A stretch of 58,660 nucleotides of DNA from Anaerolineales bacterium (GTDB lineage: Bacteria; Chloroflexota; Anaerolineae; Anaerolineales; Villigracilaceae): NCBI GenBank assembly GCA_014860805.1, contig JACZJB010000033.1:1-58660 (forward strand). Direction: 5' to 3'. The notes under the pieces were generated by a model. That model saw only the letters and a program-made list of their open reading frames with translations. It made no database searches and was not told the DNA's origin. How positions within the stretch are numbered: position 1 is the first letter of the stretch; every line of letters starts with the position of its first letter. Positions 25,954 through 34,187 of the stretch are shown here, in pieces. The position numbers were made by a program, and so were the translations under genes.

Positions 25954-26829
25954 TTAAGCCTTGCCTTCACAACCCAGCTTATCCATCCAATGCATCACGG
26001 CTTTTCGCGTTGCATCGCGCACAAAAACGTCCAGTTTGCCGGGGTCATATTCATCACGGTGGGCGTTGAGATATTCCCATTTTGCGTCGAGCAGCGTGTG
26101 TTTCAATTCTGTTGAGACATTGAATTTCGCGCCGCCCGCTGCAAGCAGCTTGGCAACATAATCGTCTGGTAAACCCGTCCCGCCATGGACAACGAGCGGA
26201 GTCTTTATGCCGTTGCTGTTCAACATCTTGTGGATGATAGCCATGCGCTCGAAATCAATTTTTGGGTTTTTTGTTTTATACACACCATGCGCAGTGCCAA
26301 TGGCGGGAGCAAAGATATCCACGCCTGTGCGTTCGACAAATTCCACAGACTGTTCAGGATTCGCCAACTGCGCCTCATCTTCCGCGACCTTGATCTGGTC
26401 TTCCACACCGCCCACAGTGCCCAACTCGCCTTCCACAGAGATGTTGCCAATGCTGTGGCAGTAATCCACCACTTCCTTTGTCTGGCGGATGTTCTCTTCG
26501 TAGGACTGTTTGGAAGCGTCGATCATGATATTGGTATAGCCGGCGTCCGCGCACTTCTTGCAATAGGCGATGTCCGTGCTGTGATCGAGGTGCAGGCATA
26601 CCGGCACCGGCGCGGATTCAGCCAGTGTACGGTAGATCGCTACCATCATTTTAGTCCCCAAAAATTGGGAAGGTTTCACGGAAGTCTGCACAATGACCGG
26701 GGCTTTCTTTTCGATAGCCGCGTCGATCACCGCTTCAAATTGCAGCAGGTCTGTGACATTGAACGCGCCGACAGCCCATCCTTCTTTTGCCGCAGGGATC
26801 ATGATTTCTTTCGCATTTACGATTGACAT
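25954..26829 (-). CDS. Class II (metal-dependent) ketose-bisphosphate aldolase
   Basis: 291 residues. The zinc and catalytic motifs are in order: CLHLDHSTD (about 78-86), GELGTVGGVED (about 133-143), GTAHGVYK (about 178-185) and VVHGGTGLPDD (about 211-221). This is the FbaA/GatY/KbaY family, which cleaves fructose- or tagatose-bisphosphate or related phosphorylated sugars. Sequence alone does not fix the sugar. It may be a catabolic aldolase of the island rather than the glycolytic one. Its neighbours are a kinase-like gene (93 bases upstream) and the aminotransferase (48 bases downstream). Confidence 0.88.
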   Translation of the reverse strand: MSIVNAKEIMIPAAKEGWAVGAFNVTDLLQFEAVIDAAIEKKAPVIVQTSVKPSQFLGTKMMVAIYRTLAESAPVPVCLHLDHSTDIAYCKKCADAGYTNIMIDASKQSYEENIRQTKEVVDYCHSIGNISVEGELGTVGGVEDQIKVAEDEAQLANPEQSVEFVERTGVDIFAPAIGTAHGVYKTKNPKIDFERMAIIHKMLNSNGIKTPLVVHGGTGLPDDYVAKLLAAGGAKFNVSTELKHTLLDAKWEYLNAHRDEYDPGKLDVFVRDATRKAVMHWMDKLGCEGKA

Positions 26830-26870
26830 TTTTAACTCCTTCTTTAAATGGGTAGTTTCAAAATTCTCAA

Positions 26871-26897
26871 GTTGAACGCTTCAAAACAACGTTCAAC
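26871..26897. repeat. Intercistronic hairpin before the aldolase gene
   Basis: GTTGAACG (26871-26878) and CGTTCAAC (26890-26897) form an 8-bp stem with an 11-base loop. No T-run follows. Confidence 0.5.
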
Positions 26898-26921
26898 GAA
26901 TTTCCTCTAGGGAATCCTTAA

Positions 26922-27854
26922 TTATTTGCTTTTCTTCGCAACATCCTTTAGCCACTGCTCCCAGCGGTAGTCGGTGACATCCTGGCGGAAACGGCCAAAC
27001 CACAAATGAGCATATCCCTGGAAATCCTCCTCCAGTTTTGAAATGCCCATTTGCGTTGTTCCCCACATGGCTTCGTGCAATTCAGACATGGGCCACATCA
27101 AACGCAGGCGTGCATAGTTTTTTTCGGTTACTTCGCCAAAGTATTCGTGCAGCATGTATCTCGTTTGTTCGTCGTTCAAGCGGTGATGATGAGCAAAGTT
27201 AGCAAGATCAAAGAAGATATCACCCATGCCCGCGTATTCCCAATCCATCAAGCGGAGTTCCCCAACTTCGTCTGTTATTTCCTCGTTGATCCAGTTTAAG
27301 TTGAGCAGGTCGTTGTGGCAGGGTGTTGGCGTATACGGATTTTTTTCAAGGGCCTTCCTTGCCTCGTTCATTTTCTGCATGATCCAATCCCAGTCGCTGG
27401 GAAACTTTATCCCATGGCTTTTTGAAACCTTCATTAACATTTCTACGCGCCGAAAAACATTGAACTCGCCATTCAACACCGGACCGCGCCGGTGAAAAAG
27501 GCGGATCTTTTTAACCACATTTGACAAATAATCGGGTTTCCTTAGCTCGTGCGGAGGGATGGGTTTGCCATTAATAAAGCGAGTCACGATGTACCCTTCA
27601 GGCTCGATGAAGTACATGATTTCGGGGGCGATCCCCATTTCACCGGCGGCCTTGTTTGCAATGTGTTCCACATCACGCTTGATGCCAAGCTGCTCCGTTC
27701 CTTCACCCGCAAGGCGGATTACATATGATTTTCCATCAGCATCCACTCTAAAATTAAGGTTTGTAATCCCTCCGCTCAATGGTGTCTTTTTTATGTTTTT
27801 TGAATCCGCAAGAAACGGAACTTTTGCAATGGCTTTATCAATAGCTAACGTCAT
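26922..27854 (-). CDS. Choline-kinase/APH-like phosphotransferase, copy 1
   Basis: 310 residues. The N-lobe has PLSGGITNLNFRVDADGKSYVIRLAGEGTE split by the nucleotide loop (about 26-55). The catalytic Brenner-type motif is CHNDLLNLNWI (about 198-208), and the metal-binding motif is LMDWEYAGMGD (about 222-232). This fits the LicA/choline-ethanolamine kinase family within the aminoglycoside phosphotransferase fold, so it should phosphorylate an amino alcohol or similar small molecule with ATP. A paralogue lies at 35897-36796. It is 99 bases downstream of a DMGDH-like gene in the minus arm. Confidence 0.85.
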   Translation of the reverse strand: MTLAIDKAIAKVPFLADSKNIKKTPLSGGITNLNFRVDADGKSYVIRLAGEGTEQLGIKRDVEHIANKAAGEMGIAPEIMYFIEPEGYIVTRFINGKPIPPHELRKPDYLSNVVKKIRLFHRRGPVLNGEFNVFRRVEMLMKVSKSHGIKFPSDWDWIMQKMNEARKALEKNPYTPTPCHNDLLNLNWINEEITDEVGELRLMDWEYAGMGDIFFDLANFAHHHRLNDEQTRYMLHEYFGEVTEKNYARLRLMWPMSELHEAMWGTTQMGISKLEEDFQGYAHLWFGRFRQDVTDYRWEQWLKDVAKKSK

Positions 27855-27953
27855 TGTTGGATCATCCTTCCTTAATGATTGGACTCCGGTCGTTCAGACT
27901 CTCGAACGTTGCAGGCGATTAGACGCCTCATCCTTAACGAGACTTGTTAATGT

Positions 27954-30386
27954 TTACTGACGTATCCTCTCGCCTTTGGCGTCCCATAGGACAGCGTGCG
28001 TCACTTCTGCGCCGACTTGCTCACCAAAGAACTCGATCTCCAGTTTTGTCCCGGCTTTTGCATATTCCATCGGAAGATATGCATAGGCAATGGACTTGTT
28101 GACCGAATACCCGAATCCGCCTGAAGCCACCCAGCCGACAAGTTTTCCATCGGCGCGGATGGGTTCCTTGCCAAGCGCAATCGTGCGATCATCGGAGATG
28201 ACGATCGTGCAAAGTTTGTTTTTTATGCCTTCTGCCTTTTGTTTAACCAGCGCTTCTTTGCCAATGAAATCTGGCTTGTCCAGTTTTACAGCAAAACCGA
28301 GGCCTGCTTCATAGGGGGTGTAATCGGGGGAAATTTCACCGCTCCAGTACCGATAGCCTTTTTCAAGCCGCAGTGTGTCAATGGCTTTGTATCCGCCAGC
28401 TACCATGCCTTCTGGTTCACCTGCCGCCCAGAGCGTGTCCCAGAGTCGCAGGCCATATTCTGAGGGGCAGTAAAACTCCCAGCCCAGCTCCCCGACATAC
28501 GTTACGCGCGAAGCGATGACAGGGACATCCCCTACGTTTATTCGCTGGGAAGTCATATATGGGAAGGCTGCATTCGAGACATTGTCCATTGTCACTTTTT
28601 CAAGGATCGTGCGCGCCTTGGGACCCCACAAACCGAGACACACATAATTGGAACTGACATCTTCAATGGACACTGTGCCGTCTTCAGGCATGTTGAGCGA
28701 AAGCCACGACATGTCATGCTGACCGAAAGCGGTGCCTGTAACAATGAAGAAGCGGTCTTCTGCAAGGCGGGTGACGGTGAAATCACATTCGATACCGCCG
28801 CGTTTGTTGAGACATTGAGTGTAGGTGATCGTGCCGAGCGGCTGATCCATTTCGTTGGAGCAGACATAGTTCAGGAATTTCAACGCACCGGGCCCGCGCA
28901 CTTCAAACTTGTTGAAGGATGTCTCATCAAAGAGACCGGCGTTTTCGCGTGTCATCAAATGTTCGTGACCGATGGCGCGCGACCAATTGTGACGTGCCCA
29001 GCCTCGAGGTTCATGACCATGGGTAGCAAGTTCTTCATATTTTCTGAACCAGTTCGGGCGTTCCCAGCCCATCTTCTCGCCAAAATGACAGCCAAGATCG
29101 CGCAAGCGAAAAAACGTGGGGGAGGTGCGCACGTTGCGGCGAGACAGGCGTTCTTCGCCGGGGAAATGAATGTCGTAATATTGTGTGTACGTTTCAAAGG
29201 TGCGTGCGACAGTGTAGTCAATATTGTTGTAGTTCGGCCCAAAGCGGCGGACATCCAGACGCCACATATCCCATTCAGGGTTGCCGTCCACGATCCACTC
29301 CGCCATCACTTTGCCTATTCCGCCTGCGCCTGCAAGGCCATGCGCGCAGAACGCGCAAGCCACCCAGAAACCCTTTACGCTGGTAGGCCCAAGTAAAAAT
29401 TCACCGTCAGGTGTAAAGCCTTCGGGACCATTCAAAAGTTTAATAACTTCCGCACCTTCAATCGCAGGTACGCGGCGGATTGAATTTTCCATCAACGGGG
29501 TGAAGCGGTCCCAATCTGGCGGCAACAATTGAAACTTGAAATCCTTTGGAATGCCGTTCATGCCGAAGGTGGCAGGCTGGCGTTCGTAACCACCCGTGAC
29601 CAAACCGCCGACTTCTTCACGCCAATAGACGAGCAGGTCCGGGTCGCGCAAATTGGGAAATTTGCTGGTAACGCCTTCGATGGGCTTGGTCATGATGTAA
29701 AGATGAGCCATTGGAACGACAGGCAGACTCAGCCCCACCATTTTCCCGATCTCGCGTCCCCACATGCCGGAAGCGTTCACCACAACTTCGGTCTTAATCG
29801 TACCCTTGTCAGTCACCACCTCGCTAACGCGGCCATTCTTCAAATTGATCTTTTCGACATTGGTGTTGGTGAATATTTTTGCGCCGCGATTCTTTGCGCC
29901 GATGGCCAGAGCATTTGTGAGTCCTGTCGGGTCAATGCTGCCGTCATTGGGTGTGTATGCTGCGCCGACCACGCCTTTGATGTCCATTAAGGGGAACATA
30001 TCCTGCGCTTCTTTTGGAGAGATCAACTCCATCGGCACACCGAAGGAGTTTGCCATCCCCACGAGGCGCTTGGTCTCTTCCATTCTTTCAGCAGAGGAAG
30101 CGAGGCGAATCCCGCCGACTTCACGCCAGGAAGTATCCTGTCCCGTTTCAGCTTTGAGGCTGCGGTATAAGTCTGTGCTGTAATGCATCATGCGGGTCAG
30201 ATTTGCATCTGAACGCATCTGACCGACCAGCCCAGCCGAATGCCATGTGGAACCTGCTGTGAGTTCATGCCGTTCGAGAACGACGATATCCTTCCATCCT
30301 AATTTGGTGAGGTGATAGGCAATGCTGGCCCCGCCTACACCGCCGCCAATGATGACTGCCTGCGCATGAGTTGGAAATTCTGACAT
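27954..30386 (-). CDS. Dimethylglycine/sarcosine dehydrogenase-like flavoprotein with GcvT domain, copy 1
   Basis: 810 residues. The N-terminal DAO-type FAD domain starts with the motif GGGVGGASIAYHL (about 14-26). Next comes AGSTWHSAGLVGQMR, whose His aligns with the covalent flavin His of DMGDH and SARDH. A middle FAO-M domain follows, then a C-terminal folate-binding GcvT aminomethyltransferase domain (about 430-800) with FDETSFNKFEVRGPGAL and FIGKEALVKQKAEG. Family members oxidise an N-methyl group and pass the formaldehyde equivalent to tetrahydrofolate. The electron acceptor (usually ETF) is not encoded here. GCAAGGAG precedes the start. Confidence 0.9.
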   Translation of the reverse strand: MSEFPTHAQAVIIGGGVGGASIAYHLTKLGWKDIVVLERHELTAGSTWHSAGLVGQMRSDANLTRMMHYSTDLYRSLKAETGQDTSWREVGGIRLASSAERMEETKRLVGMANSFGVPMELISPKEAQDMFPLMDIKGVVGAAYTPNDGSIDPTGLTNALAIGAKNRGAKIFTNTNVEKINLKNGRVSEVVTDKGTIKTEVVVNASGMWGREIGKMVGLSLPVVPMAHLYIMTKPIEGVTSKFPNLRDPDLLVYWREEVGGLVTGGYERQPATFGMNGIPKDFKFQLLPPDWDRFTPLMENSIRRVPAIEGAEVIKLLNGPEGFTPDGEFLLGPTSVKGFWVACAFCAHGLAGAGGIGKVMAEWIVDGNPEWDMWRLDVRRFGPNYNNIDYTVARTFETYTQYYDIHFPGEERLSRRNVRTSPTFFRLRDLGCHFGEKMGWERPNWFRKYEELATHGHEPRGWARHNWSRAIGHEHLMTRENAGLFDETSFNKFEVRGPGALKFLNYVCSNEMDQPLGTITYTQCLNKRGGIECDFTVTRLAEDRFFIVTGTAFGQHDMSWLSLNMPEDGTVSIEDVSSNYVCLGLWGPKARTILEKVTMDNVSNAAFPYMTSQRINVGDVPVIASRVTYVGELGWEFYCPSEYGLRLWDTLWAAGEPEGMVAGGYKAIDTLRLEKGYRYWSGEISPDYTPYEAGLGFAVKLDKPDFIGKEALVKQKAEGIKNKLCTIVISDDRTIALGKEPIRADGKLVGWVASGGFGYSVNKSIAYAYLPMEYAKAGTKLEIEFFGEQVGAEVTHAVLWDAKGERIRQ

Positions 30387-30414
30387 GAAATTTGTCTCCT
30401 TGCCTTAATTTTTA

Positions 30415-30441
30415 CAGGTCACGCTTGTTGGGCGTGACCTG
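30415..30441. repeat. Hairpin repeat CAGGTCACGC, copy A
   Basis: CAGGTCACGC (30415-30424) and GCGTGACCTG (30432-30441) pair around TTGTTGG. The same stem recurs at 35839-35867 in the plus arm. It lies between the CBS gene and the first DMGDH-like gene. Confidence 0.8.
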
Positions 30442-30449
30442 CTGGGCTG

Positions 30450-31262
30450 TTATGATTTTTGCCACACTGAATCGGGGCGAGCCATTTCTGCCACGATATC
30501 AAAAGTGGATATTGCTCCCAGCGGGAACGAATCCGGATCCTCCTTATCAATGACCACTAACCTGTGATGATAGTTTTGGATCATCATATCCGCAGCTTCG
30601 CGCAGGCTGGCGTTGATGTCAATCGTCAAGGCTGGGTGCATAATATCGCGTACGATCAGTTTTTCATCCACACCCTCTTTTACCAGTTTCATCAGGTCGT
30701 GCCCGCTAACCACGCCGAGGATCTTTCCTTTTGCGTCCACGACCAGTACGGAGCGCCAACCCGCAGACGTCATTGCGCGCGCGGCGGAGACGACTGGGGT
30801 TTTTCCGCGGCAGACTAGAATCGCGTCTGACATTACATCGCCGACCGTGTCCCGCCTGGTTTTGATAGCACCCGCAATGCTCGAAACAAAATCTGAGAGG
30901 GAGATAATTCCAACGGATTTTCCGTTTTCAGTAACCAAGAGGCGGCTGACCTTTTTTTCCATGATGAGGCTGGCTGCTTCAGAGAGGGGAGTATTTCCTT
31001 CAACAGTATCAACTGGCTGCGACATAAGATCCGCCGCTGTCAATTTTCGCATGACTGTCAGGCTTTCCTCATCAGATGAAAGCCACTCACCAGCCATCAA
31101 GTCAAAGTCAGAGATGAGCCCCAGGGTGCGCCCATCGCGGTCTGTTACCACCAGTGCATGGACATGATGCTGGTTGAGCAATACCGCCACCTGTCCCAAT
31201 GTGGCGGTGGGCTTGCAGGTGATCAACCCTGTGTGCATTAAATCTTTTACAAGTTTTGCCAT
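30450..31262 (-). CDS. Protein of four CBS domains
   Basis: 270 residues made only of four CBS motifs (two Bateman modules, about 1-125 and 135-265). Typical strands are LVVTDRDGRTLGLISDFDL, LLVTENGKSVGIISLSDF, VLVVDAKGKILGVVSGHDL and LVVIDKEDPDSFPLGAISTFDI. CBS pairs bind adenine nucleotides or SAM and act as energy sensors. No catalytic domain is attached. Its gene is between the nucleotidyltransferase-like gene (9 bases upstream) and the DMGDH-like gene, so it may report adenylate or SAM level to a partner in the island. Confidence 0.9.
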   Translation of the reverse strand: MAKLVKDLMHTGLITCKPTATLGQVAVLLNQHHVHALVVTDRDGRTLGLISDFDLMAGEWLSSDEESLTVMRKLTAADLMSQPVDTVEGNTPLSEAASLIMEKKVSRLLVTENGKSVGIISLSDFVSSIAGAIKTRRDTVGDVMSDAILVCRGKTPVVSAARAMTSAGWRSVLVVDAKGKILGVVSGHDLMKLVKEGVDEKLIVRDIMHPALTIDINASLREAADMMIQNYHHRLVVIDKEDPDSFPLGAISTFDIVAEMARPDSVWQKS

Positions 31263-31271
31263 GATGACTCC

Positions 31272-32060
31272 TTAAACTTCGTCTACTTCTTTGTACCATT
31301 TGACGCGGTCACCTACGCGATCGCGGATGCGCCACGCAAGCGGTTTGGGTTCGCTGTTCAAGCGTGCAACGATTTCATCCACCTGGGAAATCACTTTTGA
31401 TTTTTGTTCATCTGTCAGTTGGGTGTAATGTTGCGCGAGTTGTTTTACTTTATCGAGATTCATGGTAGTGGTGCGCCACAACCCCCATTCATTTGCACAG
31501 AGCTGTGCTGCGAATTTTATATTTATGGTTTCATGATCGGTTTCCCCCAATGGATGTTCGAGCAGAAGCATGATGGTGTCAATGATGTCTTTTTCATTGA
31601 TCTGCACGATCTGCATTTTTTCAAGCAGTAATTCCGTCAATGGGATGGTGGGGGAGTCGACTTCGAGGCGGTCCTTCCAGTAAATGGCGTGGCAGAAATC
31701 CAGCTTTTCGTAAAAAATATCGACGTGCAAACCAGTTCCGGGTTTGTCAAAGATCGCGCGCTCTCCCTCCGACGCGATATACACTTCGCGGTTATCCACA
31801 TACCCCATCTTTGTCATCATTTCGGTGATCTGCCGGCTTTGTTTGCTGTACGCGCCAAAATCAATGTCGGTATAGGCGCGTCCCATGGCTGCTTGAAGAT
31901 ATCCGAATTTCGGACAGTGCATTTGAAAAGCCAGCGAGCCGATCACCCGTAAAAGGATATTCGCATCATCACTGGCTTTTAGTATCGCTTTCAACTCGTT
32001 CTCAAATTTCTCGCGCTCAGAACGATCTTGTTCACCCATCCCGATGGAACTATTCGTCAT
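31272..32060 (-). CDS. Nucleotidyltransferase-fold protein
   Basis: 262 residues. The Pol-beta-like signature is present: RVIGSLAFQMHCP (about 42-54), then YTDIDFGAY (about 68-76) with the two metal-binding Asp, and a third in GLHVDIFYEK (about 110-119). The C-terminal half is helical. This resembles nucleotidyltransferases of the MNT/AbiEii/DUF6036 group, which transfer NMPs to proteins or small molecules. All three Asp are present, so it may be active. It is the first gene of the minus arm, 9 bases before the CBS gene. No antitoxin-like partner is evident. Confidence 0.65.
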   Translation of the reverse strand: MTNSSIGMGEQDRSEREKFENELKAILKASDDANILLRVIGSLAFQMHCPKFGYLQAAMGRAYTDIDFGAYSKQSRQITEMMTKMGYVDNREVYIASEGERAIFDKPGTGLHVDIFYEKLDFCHAIYWKDRLEVDSPTIPLTELLLEKMQIVQINEKDIIDTIMLLLEHPLGETDHETINIKFAAQLCANEWGLWRTTTMNLDKVKQLAQHYTQLTDEQKSKVISQVDEIVARLNSEPKPLAWRIRDRVGDRVKWYKEVDEV

Positions 32061-32147
32061 ACAGATCTCCTACAAGAGAATTAAGCGGCTTGCGCCCGAT
32101 GAAAACGAGTTGTTGAACTTTTCTTATTTGTTAGGGACATTTTCGTA

Positions 32148-32199
32148 ATTATAATGAAAAAATCAAAAACTTGCAAATTTCATCAGATTCTTATATAAT
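32148..32199. promoter_or_regulatory. Symmetric divergent promoter pair sharing one palindromic -35
   Basis: TTGCAA (32171-32176) is its own reverse complement. TATAAT lies 17 bases to its right (32194-32199, plus strand) and 17 bases to its left (32148-32153, minus strand). Both promoters therefore use the same -35 hexamer, with perfect -10 boxes and ideal spacers. They drive the deoR gene and the minus arm, and cannot both hold RNA polymerase at once. Confidence 0.8.
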
Positions 32200-32248
32200 G
32201 CGACATCAAAGTGAGCAATTTCCTTCATCCCCAACCTGGGACCAGTAG

Positions 32249-33043
32249 ATGAGCAAACCTCTCATTCCAGCCCAACGGCGGGAACGAATTCAGGAATATC
32301 TGGCTATTCACCAAATCGTCCGCACGGTTGATTTGTGTGAAATGCTGGAAACTTCCGAAGCTACCGTGCGCCGTGACCTTGAGTGGCTGGAGCAAAAGGG
32401 AGTACTTGAACGCACGCATGGGGGCGCAATCCAAAATCAACGCATGATCCTCGAACAGGAATATCAACAGAGGGCGCAGCATCACCCCGAAGAAAAACGC
32501 CGCATTGGCGAACTTGCCGCATCCTTGATCGAAGACGGCGACATTGTTTTTATCAACAGCGGTACAACCGCCACGCAGGTCTTGCAGCATATTCGACGCG
32601 ATTCCCGTATTTCCGTTTTCACAAATAATGTCAGCGCTGTGATGGAATTGGGCGATCCGGGATTTCACTACTATATGACGGGAGGCGAGTTTCAATCTCG
32701 TTCCAATTCTTTGGCAGGGCGCTTCGCTCTGGACAATTTGGGCCTGGTCTATGCCAATAAAACGATCCTTGGCGTTGATGGAATCTCCCTAAAACACGGC
32801 TGCACCGTGCCAACCAACCCCGAAGCTGAAGTTGTCCGCAAAATGATCGAGCGCACAAAAGGACAGGTCATTGTGGTGGCAGACCACAGCAAGTGGGGAG
32901 TGGTTTCCAATTTCCAAGTCGCAAATATCGATGAGATAGATAAGCTGATATCAGACGAATATCTTGATCTCTCAGCAGTAGATTCACTGGCAGCACATAA
33001 CATTTCATGCCAGCTTGCCAGTTTTGCACCTGTCCCAGCCTGA
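32249..33043 (+). CDS. DeoR/GlpR-family transcriptional regulator
   Basis: 264 residues. The N-terminal DeoR HTH (about 1-60) has AQRRERIQEYLAIHQIVRTVDLCEML, then SEATVRRDLEWLEQKGVLERTHGGAI. The C-terminal DeoRC sensor domain (about 75-235) includes FINSGTTATQVL and TILGVDGIS, a fold that usually binds a phosphorylated sugar. It is the likely regulator of both arms of the island, acting at 32148-32199, and autoregulation is probable. The effector is unknown; a phosphorylated intermediate made by the kinases or used by the aldolase is a good candidate. Confidence 0.93.
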   Translation: MSKPLIPAQRRERIQEYLAIHQIVRTVDLCEMLETSEATVRRDLEWLEQKGVLERTHGGAIQNQRMILEQEYQQRAQHHPEEKRRIGELAASLIEDGDIVFINSGTTATQVLQHIRRDSRISVFTNNVSAVMELGDPGFHYYMTGGEFQSRSNSLAGRFALDNLGLVYANKTILGVDGISLKHGCTVPTNPEAEVVRKMIERTKGQVIVVADHSKWGVVSNFQVANIDEIDKLISDEYLDLSAVDSLAAHNISCQLASFAPVPA

Positions 33044-33088
33044 CACACCCAGACCACAGGTCAGGTTTTTGATTCAGAGGAGTCATTG

Positions 33089-34087
33089 ATGTCCTTTTTC
33101 TTTTCAAAGAAGTCCAAAAAAGAGCCGACTCGCCTGTTCTTTGCCACTGATATCCATGGTTCTGAACGTACTTTTCGCAAATTCATCAACGCGGGAAAGT
33201 TCTACAACGTAAATGTCATCGTGATGGGCGGGGATATTCAAGGCAAGTTGATGATTCCGATTATTAAGGAATCAAATGGACATCACCGCGCCACTGTGCA
33301 GGGGCGCGTGGAACATCTTGCTACTGACGAGGAATTAAAAGCCTTGACAGGCAAACTGGATATTCTCGGTTTCTACTATAAGATCATGGAAGAGGATGAG
33401 TTCCGTATGTTGCAGTCCGATCCCAAATCTGTGGAAGCATTGTTCAACGACCTCGCCAAGCAAAAGTTGATCAATTGGGTTAACCTCGCGGAAGAAAGGT
33501 TGAACGGCACTGGGATCAAGTGTTTCGTCACGGGCGGTAACGATGATGAATGGGACGTGTTAAATGTCATGAAACAGGAAGGTGTGAAGTCTTTCTTTGC
33601 TTGTGAAAATGAAATGGTCCATGTAGACGAAGACCATACGATGATCTCCATCGGTATCAGCACGCCGACTCCGTGGAAGACGCCGCGCGAAACCACCGAA
33701 GAAGACCTGGGCGCAATGATCGATAAAATGGCGGCATTGGTTCCGGATATGAACAAGGCCATTTTCAATTTTCACGACCCGCCGAAAGATTCCACGCTGG
33801 ATACCTGTCCCATGCTGGATTGGGATAAAGATCCGCCTGAGCAAATTGTTCAGGGAGGGCAGCCAGTTATGCACGGAGCGGGAAGCGTTGCCGTCCGTGC
33901 TGCAATCGAGAAATACAAACCGATGCTCGGGCTGCATGGTCATATCCATGAGTCACAATCTGTTGCAAAGCTGGGACGGACAACCTGCATCAATCCCGGC
34001 AGTGAATATGCTGAAGGCGTTTTGCGTGGATGTCTCGTCACATTTGCGGACGGCGAAGTGCAAGGGTATCAAATGACGAGTGGATAA
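33089..34087 (+). CDS. Calcineurin-like metallophosphoesterase
   Basis: 332 residues from ATG 33089 (GAGGAG at 33077-33082); a TTG one codon earlier is less likely. The dinuclear-metal motifs are FATDIHGSERTF (about 18-29), VMGGDIQGKL, TGGNDDEWD in place of the usual GNHD, NFHDPP and GLHGHIHES. These give a phosphatase/phosphodiesterase core. An insertion near 75-140 is helical. The substrate is unknown. It lies between deoR and the permease in the plus arm, so removal of phosphate from an intermediate is plausible. Confidence 0.85.
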   Translation: MSFFFSKKSKKEPTRLFFATDIHGSERTFRKFINAGKFYNVNVIVMGGDIQGKLMIPIIKESNGHHRATVQGRVEHLATDEELKALTGKLDILGFYYKIMEEDEFRMLQSDPKSVEALFNDLAKQKLINWVNLAEERLNGTGIKCFVTGGNDDEWDVLNVMKQEGVKSFFACENEMVHVDEDHTMISIGISTPTPWKTPRETTEEDLGAMIDKMAALVPDMNKAIFNFHDPPKDSTLDTCPMLDWDKDPPEQIVQGGQPVMHGAGSVAVRAAIEKYKPMLGLHGHIHESQSVAKLGRTTCINPGSEYAEGVLRGCLVTFADGEVQGYQMTSG

Positions 34088-34187
34088 TTCTGTGGATCGA
34101 AAGGAGGAGGTTTCCGAAATTAATTGATTTGGTGTTGTAAGGAGATTGGTAAACGATAGAAATTGCTATAACCAAAGGAGAAAAGAA

